Part shown: positions 1 to 6,418 of the stretch, piece after piece
Layout of the letters: each line of letters starts with the position of its first letter
Position numbering within the stretch: the first letter of the stretch is position 1
Assembly (NCBI GenBank): GCA_023701085.1
Contig: JAMPXR010000114.1
Span: 1-7,739, forward strand
Length of the DNA stretch: 7,739 nucleotides
Direction: 5' to 3'
Origin: Ramlibacter sp.
GTDB taxonomy: Bacteria; Pseudomonadota; Gammaproteobacteria; Burkholderiales; Burkholderiaceae_C
Notes under the pieces: generated by a model
The model's input: only the letters and a program-made list of their open reading frames with translations
Database searches by the model: none
What the model was told of the DNA's origin: nothing
Made by a program: the position numbers and the translations under genes

Positions 1-825
1 GATCACGAGCGACGGCAGGTCGGGCCAGCGGTAATGCAGGCCGCCCGCCGGCGGCGTGTAGCCGGTGGCGGCCATCACGGACTTCGCGTCCTGCCAGGCG
101 TGGATCCGCGCGTTGATCTCATCGAGGTCCACCGTCGATGCGCTCTCGACCACTTCCGACAGCGCGGTGAAGGCGACCCAGTTGCCCGAGAAGCGCGACA
201 GCGCCCAGCCGTAAAGGCCGAACTCCAGGTATTCCGACACATTGCCCGGCGCGACGATAGGCGCATGCCAGGACTGGAACGCCTGCTCGCTCTGGTGCGG
301 CATCGACGAGGAGACGCAGCCGTGGTCATCGCCGGCGATCATCAGCACGCCGCCGTGCGGCGAGGCCCCATAGGCGTTGCCGTGCTTGAGCGCATCGCCC
401 GCGCGGTCCACGCCCGGGCCCTTGCCATACCAGAGCGCGAACACGCCTTCGCAGGTGCGCTCGGGGTCGGCCTCGACGCGCTGCGTGCCCAGCACCGCGG
501 TCGCGGCGAGTTCTTCGTTGATCGCGGGCAAGAAGCGGATGCCCTGCTTCGTGAAGTCGGAGCCCGCCTTCCATATCGCCTGGTCCACCATGCCCAGCGG
601 GGAACCGCGGTAGCCGCTGATGAAACCCTGGGTGTTCCAGCCGCGCGCCGCATCGCGCTGGCGCTGCATCAGCATCAGGCGCACCAGGGCCTGGGTGCCC
701 GTCAGGAAGATCCGGCCGTCGCTTGCCCAGAGGGCGTCGGACAGCCGGTAGTCGCGGCGCAAGGCCGTGGCGCCCGGGGCGTGGGTTTCGGGCGGGGCGG
801 CGATATCGGCAGGCTCGACTCTCAT
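1..825 (-). CDS. Indolepyruvate ferredoxin oxidoreductase family protein, N-terminal part (truncated by window)
   Basis: The frame is open from an ATG at 825 to the window edge, giving the first 275 residues; the 3' end lies outside. An in-frame TAG 12 bases upstream fixes this ATG as the first possible start. Visible blocks match the N-terminal TPP-dependent domain of the large fused IorA/IorB-type 2-oxoacid:acceptor oxidoreductases of proteobacteria (usually about 1,150-1,200 aa): NTQGFISGYRGSPLG (64-78), NEELAATAVLGTQ (103-115, carrying the Glu pair expected to activate TPP), WYGKGPGVDR (132-141), AGDDHGC (164-170) and SMPHQSEQ (174-181). Members oxidise indolepyruvate or other arylpyruvates to aryl-acetyl-CoA and pass electrons to ferredoxin, in the cytoplasm, as part of aromatic amino-acid breakdown. 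It is divergent from an Lrp-family gene, its likely regulator. The family call is firm; the exact 2-oxoacid substrate is not determined by this fragment. Confidence 0.9.
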   Translation of the reverse strand, partial: MRVEPADIAAPPETHAPGATALRRDYRLSDALWASDGRIFLTGTQALVRLMLMQRQRDAARGWNTQGFISGYRGSPLGMVDQAIWKAGSDFTKQGIRFLPAINEELAATAVLGTQRVEADPERTCEGVFALWYGKGPGVDRAGDALKHGNAYGASPHGGVLMIAGDDHGCVSSSMPHQSEQAFQSWHAPIVAPGNVSEYLEFGLYGWALSRFSGNWVAFTALSEVVESASTVDLDEINARIHAWQDAKSVMAATGYTPPAGGLHYRWPDLPSLVI

Positions 826-849
826 TGGCCAAGCCTACAGAATTAGCCG

Positions 850-864
850 GAGAATTTGATTCTT
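850..864. promoter_or_regulatory. Lrp-box-like inverted repeat, site 1 (divergent promoter region)
   Basis: AGAAT-TTG-ATTCT (851-863) is a perfect 5-bp inverted repeat around a 3-bp centre. Taken as the 15-mer 850-864 it agrees with the published E. coli Lrp consensus YAGHAWATTWTDCTR at 11 of 15 positions by my hand count. It lies 25 bp upstream of the oxidoreductase ATG and 61 bp upstream of the regulator ATG, in an AT-rich spacer that stands out from the GC-rich surroundings. Operator function is inferred. Confidence 0.5.
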
Positions 865-889
865 TTCTTCTATGCTTCTTTGAACGTAG

Positions 890-904
890 GAGAATATATT
901 TCTC
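890..904. promoter_or_regulatory. Lrp-box-like inverted repeat, site 2 (divergent promoter region)
   Basis: GAGAA-TATAT-TTCTC is a perfect 5-bp inverted repeat with a 5-bp AT centre, matching the Lrp consensus at 12 of 15 positions by hand count. Its centre (897) is 40 bp from that of site 1 (857), close to four helical turns, the phasing expected for cooperative binding by Lrp dimers on one DNA face. It covers a TATATT (895-900) that could serve as a -10 element for the regulator gene, although no good -35 lies at the right distance. It fits autoregulation; binding is inferred. Confidence 0.5.
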
Positions 905-924
905 TTTATCAACAACTGCAGAGC

Positions 925-1455
925 ATGCAAAACCTGGATCGACATGACCTCGTGCTGCTGACGGAACTGCAGCGCGACTCGCGCCAGACCGTGCAGCAAC
1001 TGGCCGAGCGGGTCGCGCTTTCGAGCACGCCCTGCTGGAAGCGCATCAAGGAGCTGGAAGCCGCCGGCGTCATTCGCGGCTACACGGCGCTGGTCGATCG
1101 CGAGAAGGTGGGGCTGGGGCTGTGCGTGATCGCCGAGGTGAACCTCACGCGGCACATCGAGGATGAGGTGGCGCGCTTCGAGCAGGCCATCGCAAGCGCG
1201 CCGCAGATCGTGGGCTGCTACTCCACCACCGGGCAGGCGGACTACGTGTTGAAGGTACTGGCGCCGGACATCAAGGGCTACGAGCGCTTCCTGCATGAAG
1301 TGATGTTCAAGCTGCCGGGCGTCACGCATGTGCGCTCGAGCGTGGTCCTCAAGGAGATCAAGTCGGACAGCCGGCTGCCGATCGAACTGCGCGAGGTCGC
1401 GCCGGCCGGCAAGCCCGCGCGCGTCAGACGGCGGGCGGCCGGCGCGCAGCCCTGA
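925..1455 (+). CDS. Lrp/AsnC family transcriptional regulator
   Basis: A 176-residue protein if started at the ATG at 925. An upstream in-frame TTG at 856 would add 23 residues, but these do not resemble the family N-terminus and run through both operator-like repeats. The order is typical: LDRHDLVLLTELQRDSR (4-20) opens the helix-turn-helix, LAERVALSSTPCWKRIKELE (26-45) holds the recognition helix, and AGVIRGYTALVD (47-58) is the wing and linker. The ligand-binding RAM domain follows, with GCYSTTGQADY (97-107) carrying the GxxDY signature and FKLPGVTHVRSSVVLKEIK (128-146). A basic tail (163-176) follows the usual end and may add DNA contacts. It is probably a cytoplasmic DNA-binding oligomer sensing an amino acid or related 2-oxoacid. 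The divergent oxidoreductase is its obvious target and suggests an aromatic amino-acid effector, which is inference. Confidence 0.93.
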   Translation: MQNLDRHDLVLLTELQRDSRQTVQQLAERVALSSTPCWKRIKELEAAGVIRGYTALVDREKVGLGLCVIAEVNLTRHIEDEVARFEQAIASAPQIVGCYSTTGQADYVLKVLAPDIKGYERFLHEVMFKLPGVTHVRSSVVLKEIKSDSRLPIELREVAPAGKPARVRRRAAGAQP

Positions 1456-1498
1456 CCGTCAGGCCCTCGTCTCGCGCAGGGCGTGGCGACGCGCGCGG
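1451..1498. other. Convergent junction between the Lrp-family gene and aroE-like gene
   Basis: Only 43 bases separate the two convergent stop codons. A perfect 13-bp palindrome, CCTGAC-c-GTCAGG (1451-1463), spans the Lrp-family stop codon. A second weak stem, GCCCT (1463-1467) with AGGGC (1478-1482), follows. Neither has a downstream T-run on either strand, so a classical intrinsic terminator is not supported. The arms may still fold into modest RNA hairpins that slow opposing polymerases. Confidence 0.3.
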
Positions 1499-2374
1499 TC
1501 AGCGCCGCGGCAGCAGGCTGCGGAAATGCGCCTCCATCCGGCCCGCATCGGCCTTCAGCCCCGTGAACAGCTCGAAAGCCCCCACCGCCTGGCCCACGGC
1601 CATGGTGCCGCCGTCGACCGTTGCGCAGCCCTGCGCGCGCGCTGTCTTCAGCAGCTCGGTCTCCAGCGGAAAGTAGATCACTTCGGACACCCACAGCGGC
1701 GGGCGCAGCCGGCGTGCGGGCACCGCCATGCCGGGCAGCTTGTCCATGCCGGTGGGCGTCGCGTGGATCAGCCCGTCGGCGCCGTCGAAGGCACGCTCGC
1801 TATCGGTCAGCGCGACGGCGCGCGGGCCGTGGATCGCATTCAGCGCGTCGGCGAGGCGGCGCGCCCGCTCCGCCTCCTGGTCCACGATCCGCAGCTCGCG
1901 CGCTCCCAGCCGCAGGACAGCATGCGCGATCGCCGATCCCGCGCCGCCCGCACCCACGAGCAGGACCTTGTCCAGGCTTGCATGGGGCAAGGCGCGCGTA
2001 AAGCCCCAGCGCCAGCCGGCCGCGTCGGTGTTGTGCCCCACCCATTTCCCATCCCGCGCCACGACGGTGTTCACGGCGCCCATTTGCCGCGCTTCGTCCG
2101 ACAACGCGTCCAGCAGCGGGATCACCGCCTGCTTGCACGGAAAGGTGATGTTCAGGCCGGCAAACCCCATGGTCCGCGCCGCGCGCAGCAAGGCCGGCAG
2201 CTCCTGCACGGTGGCGCCCGTGCGGTCCAGGTCGATCAGCTGGTAGTGCAGCCGCAGCCCATGTCGCCGCGCTTCCTCTTCGTGCATCGCGGGCGACAGC
2301 GACTGCTGTATGCCGGCGCCGATCAGCCCGATCAGGACCTTGCCATCGGGGAAGCGCGGGGCCGCCGCCGTCAT
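1499..2374 (-). CDS. Shikimate/quinate dehydrogenase (AroE family), probably NAD-dependent
   Basis: A 291-residue cytoplasmic protein, slightly longer than biosynthetic AroE (about 270). The substrate domain has SLSPAMH (25-31, the serines bind the hydroaromatic ring), NITFPCK (75-81, catalytic Lys81), GAVNTVV (99-105) and GHNTDAAGW (113-121, catalytic Asp117). The nucleotide domain has VGAGGAGSA (140-148). DGGTMAVGQAVGAFELFTG (254-272) is the conserved C-terminal block. After the second beta strand the sequence is RIVDQEAERA: an acidic Asp165 replaces the Asn-Arg-Thr that binds the NADP 2'-phosphate in AroE. That favours NAD, as in the Corynebacterium quinate/shikimate dehydrogenase. With the TRAP receptor gene 9 bases upstream, a catabolic role in quinate or shikimate use is more likely than chorismate biosynthesis, though not proven. 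A weak AGG overlapping the dctP stop, 12 bases before the ATG, suggests coupled translation. Confidence 0.9.
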   Translation of the reverse strand: MTAAAPRFPDGKVLIGLIGAGIQQSLSPAMHEEEARRHGLRLHYQLIDLDRTGATVQELPALLRAARTMGFAGLNITFPCKQAVIPLLDALSDEARQMGAVNTVVARDGKWVGHNTDAAGWRWGFTRALPHASLDKVLLVGAGGAGSAIAHAVLRLGARELRIVDQEAERARRLADALNAIHGPRAVALTDSERAFDGADGLIHATPTGMDKLPGMAVPARRLRPPLWVSEVIYFPLETELLKTARAQGCATVDGGTMAVGQAVGAFELFTGLKADAGRMEAHFRSLLPRR

Positions 2375-2383
2375 GGCGGGTGC

Positions 2384-3391
2384 TTACCTGCGCAGTTTCG
2401 CGAGCTCGGCCATGATGTCCTTCACCGTGGCCTCGCCGACGCTGCCGGCGTATTTGTCGATGACCGGCTTCATCCGCTCGCGCAGTTTGGCCTGCTCCGC
2501 CGCGGGCAGTTCGGACACCTGCATGCCGGCCTTCTTGAGTTCCTCCAGCATGGACGCGGCCTGCTCGCGCGACACCTGCCGCTGGTACTTGCCCGCCTCG
2601 ACCGCCGCGTCCTGCAGGATCTGCCTTTCGGCGGCGCTCATGCCGTCCCACAGTTTCTTGCTGACGATCACCGACTGCGGGTTGTACTGGTGATTGGTCA
2701 GGGCCAGGTACTTCTGCACCTCGGCGAACCGGTTCGCGAGGATGACGCTGACCGGGTTCTCCTGCCCGTCCACCGCCTTTTGCTCCAGCGCGCCGAACAG
2801 TTCGGGGAACGCCAGCGGCGTCGGGTTGGCGTCCAGCGCCTTGACCCAGTCGATATTGATCGGGTTGGGAATCACGCGCAGTTTCAGCCCGGCGATGTCC
2901 TCGACCTTGAGGATGGGCCGCCGGCTGTTGGTCATGTTGCGAAAACCCAGCTCCCAGTAAGCCAGCCCGATGATGCCCTTGTCAGCCAGCTTGGCATGCA
3001 TGGCCTTGCCGAACGGCCCGTCCACCACCGCATCGGCCTCGCGCGCATTCGCGAACAGGAAGGGGAAGTCGTACACCGCGAATTCCTTGACCTGCGAGGC
3101 CAGGATGCCGGAATTGAGTACGGTCATCTCGACCGTGCCCGCCTGCACGGCCGAGACGGTCTGGGCGTCGCCCCCGAGCACGCCGCCGGGGAACAGGGTC
3201 ACCTTGAGCTTGCCGCCGGACTTGGCGGCGACGATCTCGGCGAAGCGCTCGGCCCCCATCACCGCCGGGTGCCCTTTCGGATTTTGCAGGCCGAGCTTGA
3301 GCGTGCGCTCGTGGATGTCCTGCGCCGCGACTGGCCCGAAGATGGAAACGGCCAACGCGGCCAAGGCCGCCTTCATCAACATGCGCCTCAT
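2384..3391 (-). CDS. TRAP transporter substrate-binding protein, DctP family
   Basis: A 335-residue periplasmic solute receptor. The start at 3391 is chosen because a strong Shine-Dalgarno (GAAGGAG) lies 6 bases upstream and a signal peptide follows at once: basic MRRMLMK, an Ala/Leu core, and predicted cleavage after VAA (21-23). The frame stays open to 3508, but the extra residues are Arg-rich and unlike a leader. Family marks are LGLQNPKGHP (33-42), FPGGVLGGDAQTVSAVQAG (67-85), ELGFRNMTNSRRPI (147-160), the GLKLRVIPNP block (168-177) with the Arg172 that normally pairs with a ligand carboxylate, and FPELFGALEQKAVDGQENP (195-213). TRAP receptors deliver organic acids to a DctQ/DctM membrane pair, but neither membrane gene is in this window; the upstream neighbour is an efflux gene. 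The ligand is unknown. Pairing with a shikimate/quinate dehydrogenase hints at a hydroaromatic acid. Confidence 0.92.
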   Translation of the reverse strand: MRRMLMKAALAALAVSIFGPVAAQDIHERTLKLGLQNPKGHPAVMGAERFAEIVAAKSGGKLKVTLFPGGVLGGDAQTVSAVQAGTVEMTVLNSGILASQVKEFAVYDFPFLFANAREADAVVDGPFGKAMHAKLADKGIIGLAYWELGFRNMTNSRRPILKVEDIAGLKLRVIPNPINIDWVKALDANPTPLAFPELFGALEQKAVDGQENPVSVILANRFAEVQKYLALTNHQYNPQSVIVSKKLWDGMSAAERQILQDAAVEAGKYQRQVSREQAASMLEELKKAGMQVSELPAAEQAKLRERMKPVIDKYAGSVGEATVKDIMAELAKLRR

Positions 3392-3470
3392 CGCGAGCTC
3401 CTTCGTGTCGGATTGCGCGGTATCCCCGCCGCGCGAGAAACGCAACTTTACACGCAAGTGTCGGGCGCGA
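3392..3470 (-). other. emrB-dctP intergenic spacer (79 bp)
   Basis: The spacer holds the dctP ribosome binding site and a small inverted repeat, GCGCGG (3415-3420) with CCGCGC (3429-3434), loop 8, lying in the presumed 5' leader. No T-run follows it on the minus strand, so it does not look like a terminator between emrB and dctP. TTGCGT occurs twice, 12 bases apart on the minus strand (3456-3451 and 3444-3439), but no matching -10 is convincing. Whether dctP has its own promoter or is read through from emrB cannot be settled by eye. Confidence 0.35.
3398..3404 (-). promoter_or_regulatory. Strong ribosome binding site of the TRAP receptor gene
   Basis: On the minus strand this reads GAAGGAG, ending 6 bases before the ATG at 3391. 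It decides the start codon against the longer open frame. It is a stronger site than I see for marR, emrA or aroE, suggesting independent and efficient translation of the receptor. Confidence 0.8.
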
Positions 3471-5033
3471 TCAGTGCGCCCCGGCCGCCTCGCCGCCGCC
3501 CGCCGCACGGCCAGTCAGGGGATGGCTCAGCCAGACCAGCGGAATGAGCGCCAGAAAGAGCACCGCGGAAGCGTAGAAGACGTCGTTGGCGGCCAGCATG
3601 AACGCCTGCTGGTCCACCATGCGATTGATCGCACCCAAGGCCTGCTCGGGCGTCAGGCCGTTGGCCGTCAGCCCGGACAAGGCCGCCTGCGCCGCCGGGC
3701 TGCCCGGGTTCACGGCTTCCGCCAGCCGCGCGTGGTGCAGGGCCGCGCGGTTTTCCCACACCGTCGTGGCAATCGAGGCGCCGAATGCGCCAGCCGCGAT
3801 CCGCGCGAAGTTGGACAGCCCCGAGGCCGCCGGGATGCGGTCGGGCGGCAGGCCGGACAAGGTGATGGTGACCAGCGGAATGAAGAACAGCGCGTTCGCC
3901 ACGCCCTGGATGATGGTGGGCACCATGATGGTCGTGAGGTCGGCCTGCGTGTTGAAGCGGGATCGCATCCACAGCACGAGCGCGAAGACGACAAACGCGA
4001 CCGTCGCGAAGCGCCGCGGATCCACCTGCCCGATGGTCTTGCCCACCACGGGCGACAGGATGATGGCGAACAGGCCAATCGGCGCGAGGATCATGCCGGC
4101 ATCCGTTGCCGTGTAGCCCATGTACTGCTGGAGCCAGAGCGGCAGCAGCACCACGTTGCCGAAGAACAGGCAGAAGCCGACCGCTGTCGCGACGGTACCG
4201 GCCCAGAAATTGCGGCGGGCGAACAGCGTCAGGTCGACCACCGGATGGTCGTCCGTCAGTTCCCAGGCCAGGAAGAAGGCAAAACCGACGCCCGCGACGA
4301 TCGCCAGCGCCACCACCAGGGACGAGGCAAACCAGTCGTGCTCCTTGCCGATGTCCAGCATGATCTGCAAGGCGCCGATCCACACGATCAACAACACCAG
4401 TCCGACCGAATCGATGGGCAGCTTGCGCGTCGGCGTCTCGCGTTTGCGATAGATCGCGACCGTGGCCAGCGCCGCCACCACCCCGACCGGGATATTGATG
4501 AAGAAAATCCAAGGCCAGCTCAGGTTGTCGGTGATCCATCCGCCGAGCAAAGGCCCCGTCACCGGGGCGACCAGCGTGGTCATGGACCACATGGCCATGG
4601 CCAGGCCGGCCAATGCCTTCGGGTAACTCGAGAGCAGCAGGGATTGGGACAACGGGATCATCGGCCCGGCGACGAATCCCTGCAGCGCTCGAAACGCGAT
4701 CAGCACGGTCATGTTCGGCGCCAGGCCGCACAACCAGGACGCGATCACGAACAGCACGACGCTTGCGACGAACAGGCGCACCTGGCCGAAACGCTGCGCG
4801 AGCCAGCCCGAGAGCGGCACCGCGATCGCGTTGGCAACCGCGAAGCTGGTGATGACCCACGTGCCCTGGTTGGGACTGACGCCCAGGTCGCCCGCGATCG
4901 CGGGCAGCGAAACGTTGGCAATCGAAATGTCGAGCACGTTCATGAACATGGCGGCCGACACGGCGACCGTGCCCCACACGCGGGCAGCGCCTTCCAGCGG
5001 CGCGTGCGGCCCGGTCGCGGCGGGGTCAGCCAA
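3471..5033 (-). CDS. emrB: EmrB/QacA-type MFS multidrug exporter (DHA2 family, 14 TM)
   Basis: A 520-residue inner-membrane proton antiporter of the usual family length. VLDISIANVSLP (33-44) is the DHA2 TM1 motif. GWLAQRFGQVRLF (76-88) is motif A in the 2-3 loop. FRALQG (114-119) in TM4 carries the conserved Arg. APVTGPLLGGWITDNLSW (156-173) is motif C, the antiporter mark, followed by PWIFFINIPVG (174-184). Hydrophobic stretches continue to a last helix near 485-503, consistent with 14 helices. The best start is a TTG at 5033: GAGGAG (5042-5047) sits 8 bases upstream and no in-frame ATG or GTG lies between it and the emrA stop. It is 27 bases downstream of emrA, its expected partner: EmrB moves hydrophobic toxic compounds into an EmrA conduit reaching an outer-membrane channel. 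No TolC/OprM-like gene is in this window, so the channel must be encoded elsewhere. Confidence 0.93.
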   Translation of the reverse strand: MADPAATGPHAPLEGAARVWGTVAVSAAMFMNVLDISIANVSLPAIAGDLGVSPNQGTWVITSFAVANAIAVPLSGWLAQRFGQVRLFVASVVLFVIASWLCGLAPNMTVLIAFRALQGFVAGPMIPLSQSLLLSSYPKALAGLAMAMWSMTTLVAPVTGPLLGGWITDNLSWPWIFFINIPVGVVAALATVAIYRKRETPTRKLPIDSVGLVLLIVWIGALQIMLDIGKEHDWFASSLVVALAIVAGVGFAFFLAWELTDDHPVVDLTLFARRNFWAGTVATAVGFCLFFGNVVLLPLWLQQYMGYTATDAGMILAPIGLFAIILSPVVGKTIGQVDPRRFATVAFVVFALVLWMRSRFNTQADLTTIMVPTIIQGVANALFFIPLVTITLSGLPPDRIPAASGLSNFARIAAGAFGASIATTVWENRAALHHARLAEAVNPGSPAAQAALSGLTANGLTPEQALGAINRMVDQQAFMLAANDVFYASAVLFLALIPLVWLSHPLTGRAAGGGEAAGAH

Positions 5034-5041
5034 TCGCGATG

Positions 5042-5047
5042 CTCCTC
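5042..5047 (-). promoter_or_regulatory. Ribosome binding site supporting the TTG start of emrB
   Basis: On the minus strand this reads GAGGAG, 8 bases before the TTG at 5033. It lies inside the 27-base emrA-emrB spacer and decides the unusual start codon. The next downstream Met (residue 29) falls inside TM1 and would delete the family N-terminus. Confidence 0.7.
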
Positions 5048-5060
5048 GGGTGTCCAGGCG

Positions 5061-6347
5061 CTAGTGCGCCGAGGCGGTGGTGCCCTGTGCGGCAGCGTCA
5101 GGTGACCTGGGCGGCACGGGGTCGAGCGCCGTCCGGGCCCGCCCCGCATTGGCCGTGATCACCCGGCGAACTTCGGCCTCGGCGCCGCTGTCGCCGGGGA
5201 CGCCGGCGGGTACATGCTGGACAGGAGCGGCGCGCGGCGAATCGGCGAGCGTCTTGCCGTCCTGCCGCGTGACGTCGACCTCGGCCTGCATGGACAGGCC
5301 CACGCGCAGCGGATGGGCCGCGATTTGCGCGGCGTCCAGCGCGACGCGCACGGGCACGCGCTGCACCACCTTGATCCAGTTACCGGTGGCGTTTTGCGCC
5401 GGCAGCAATGCGAACGCGGCGCCCGTGCCCGCTCCCAGGCCGGCCACGGTTCCGCGGTATTCCACCTTCCTGCCGTACACGTCGGCCGTGAGTTTCACGG
5501 GTTGGCCCAGCCGGATCTTGCGCAACTGCACCTCCTTGAAATTGGCGTCCACCCAGACCTGGCTCAGCGGGATCACCGACATCAGGGGCGCGCCGGCCGC
5601 CACCCGCTGGCCCACTTGCACCGTGCGCTTGGCGATGTAGCCGTCGGCGGGCGCGAGCAAGGTGGCGCGCTGCGCGGACAGCCACGCCTCACGCACCTTC
5701 GCCGCGGCGGCTTGCACGTTCGGATGCTGCTCGACGCTGGTGCCTTCGGTCATCGCCTGGTTGCCGGCGAGCTGCTCGCGCGCGGCGGCCACGCCGGCCT
5801 GCGCGGACGCCAGCGCACTGCGCGCGCTGGCCAGTTGCGTGCCCGCATGGTTGAGCTCCTCGCGCGAGACCGCGCCATTGACCACGAGGGCCTGGCGCCG
5901 GCTGAGGTCGTCTTGGGCGCGCGCGATGTCGGTCTGCGCCTTCACGATATCCGCTTCGCGCAGGCGCACCTGCGCGGCCAGCGAGGCGTTGTTGACATAC
6001 AGGGCGCGCACCTGCCGCACCGTCTGCGCGAGATTGGCCAGCGCCTGGTCCAACGCCACTTTGGCGTCGGCGGGATCGAGCTTCACCAGCGGCTGGCCGG
6101 CCTTCACGAAATCGGTGTCGTCGGCTTGGATCGCGATCACCGTCCCGCCCACCTGCGGCGTGATCTGGATGATGTTGCCCTGCACATAGGCGTTGTCGGT
6201 GAATTCGTAGTGGCTGGCCACCAGCCATTCGTAAGCGCCCCAGGCGAGGCCGGCGACGGCCACGAACCCAGTCAACGCGAGGAGTGCCTTCCTGCGCCCT
6301 GGCTTGCCCGGCGGGCGCGCTGCCGCGTTTTCCGTTGCGTTGCTCAT
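5061..6347 (-). CDS. emrA: EmrA/HlyD-type membrane fusion protein (periplasmic adaptor)
   Basis: A 428-residue adaptor with an N-terminal anchor: basic GKPGRRK (14-20), then a hydrophobic helix (about 21-44). The first half of the lipoyl (barrel-sandwich) domain follows, with TDNAYVQGNIIQITPQVGG (50-68) and VKAGQPLVKLDP (81-92). A long Ala/Gln/Arg coiled-coil hairpin spans about 95-225. The second lipoyl half is LLAPADGYIAKRTVQVGQRV (230-249). The beta-barrel contains VWVDANFKEVQL (264-275) and the EmrA-type block LLPAQNATGNWIKVVQRVPV (314-333). After the usual terminal helix (AEAEVRRVITAN, 389-400) about 25 Pro/Ala-rich residues extend the chain beyond E. coli EmrA (390 aa). The ATG at 6347 overlaps the stop of a micro-ORF (ATGA), and its own Shine-Dalgarno is poor, so translation may be coupled. 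The frame stays open to 6536, but that part runs through marR and the ATG fits the anchor. Confidence 0.92.
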   Translation of the reverse strand: MSNATENAAARPPGKPGRRKALLALTGFVAVAGLAWGAYEWLVASHYEFTDNAYVQGNIIQITPQVGGTVIAIQADDTDFVKAGQPLVKLDPADAKVALDQALANLAQTVRQVRALYVNNASLAAQVRLREADIVKAQTDIARAQDDLSRRQALVVNGAVSREELNHAGTQLASARSALASAQAGVAAAREQLAGNQAMTEGTSVEQHPNVQAAAAKVREAWLSAQRATLLAPADGYIAKRTVQVGQRVAAGAPLMSVIPLSQVWVDANFKEVQLRKIRLGQPVKLTADVYGRKVEYRGTVAGLGAGTGAAFALLPAQNATGNWIKVVQRVPVRVALDAAQIAAHPLRVGLSMQAEVDVTRQDGKTLADSPRAAPVQHVPAGVPGDSGAEAEVRRVITANAGRARTALDPVPPRSPDAAAQGTTASAH

Positions 6348-6418
6348 GTTGTTCTTTCGACGGCGCGCTCGAGGCGGGCTTGCGCCACTTCGATGCCGGG
6401 ATGGTCGCGCCGCGTCAC
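6344..6418 (-). CDS. Candidate 24-residue micro-ORF bridging marR and emrA
   Basis: On the minus strand a GTG at 6418 overlaps the marR stop (GTGA, 6415-6418). The frame runs 24 codons to a TGA that overlaps the emrA start (ATGA, 6344-6347). Most codons end in G or C, like the neighbouring genes, until the final AGA ACA ACA. The product starts TRRDHPGIEVAQARL after the initiator and ends in a short amphipathic helix-like ERAVERTT. GGGG lies 5 bases before the GTG as a weak ribosome binding site. I know no family for it. It could be a coupling leader peptide that hands ribosomes from marR to emrA, a remnant of an older marR C-terminus, or chance in GC-rich DNA. The double 4-base overlap is the main argument for translation. 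Confidence 0.4.
   Translation of the reverse strand: MTRRDHPGIEVAQARLERAVERTT

Noticed and set aside
34..846. A 270-codon open frame on the plus strand across the oxidoreductase gene
   Set aside because: The minus strand from 825 to 1 carries continuous conserved TPP-domain motifs; the plus-strand product has none.
856..924. A TTG start for the Lrp-family gene adding 23 residues
   Set aside because: The extra residues do not match the family N-terminus and would be encoded across the AT-rich operator and promoter region. The ATG at 925 gives the standard beginning.
1451..1482. A bidirectional intrinsic terminator at the convergent junction
   Set aside because: The palindrome and the neighbouring stem are short and lack T-tracts on either side; recorded only as a weak structural feature.
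3415..3434. The GCGCGG/CCGCGC inverted repeat as a terminator between emrB and dctP
   Set aside because: The stem is only 6 bp and no T-run follows on the transcribed strand.
3392..3508. An upstream extension of the TRAP receptor to a start at 3508
   Set aside because: It would bury the signal peptide behind 39 Arg-rich residues, while a strong ribosome binding site sits just before the ATG at 3391.
1328..3547. A 739-codon open frame on the plus strand, antisense to the aroE-like and dctP genes
   Set aside because: Its translation is Arg/Gly/Ala/His-rich with no recognisable domain. It is the expected shadow of GC-rich minus-strand genes whose own products match known families throughout.
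2970..5105. A 711-codon open frame on the plus strand, antisense to emrB and part of dctP
   Set aside because: It is low-complexity Arg/Gly/Asp/His-rich translation with no family signature, and the opposite strand encodes a clear 14-helix MFS exporter.
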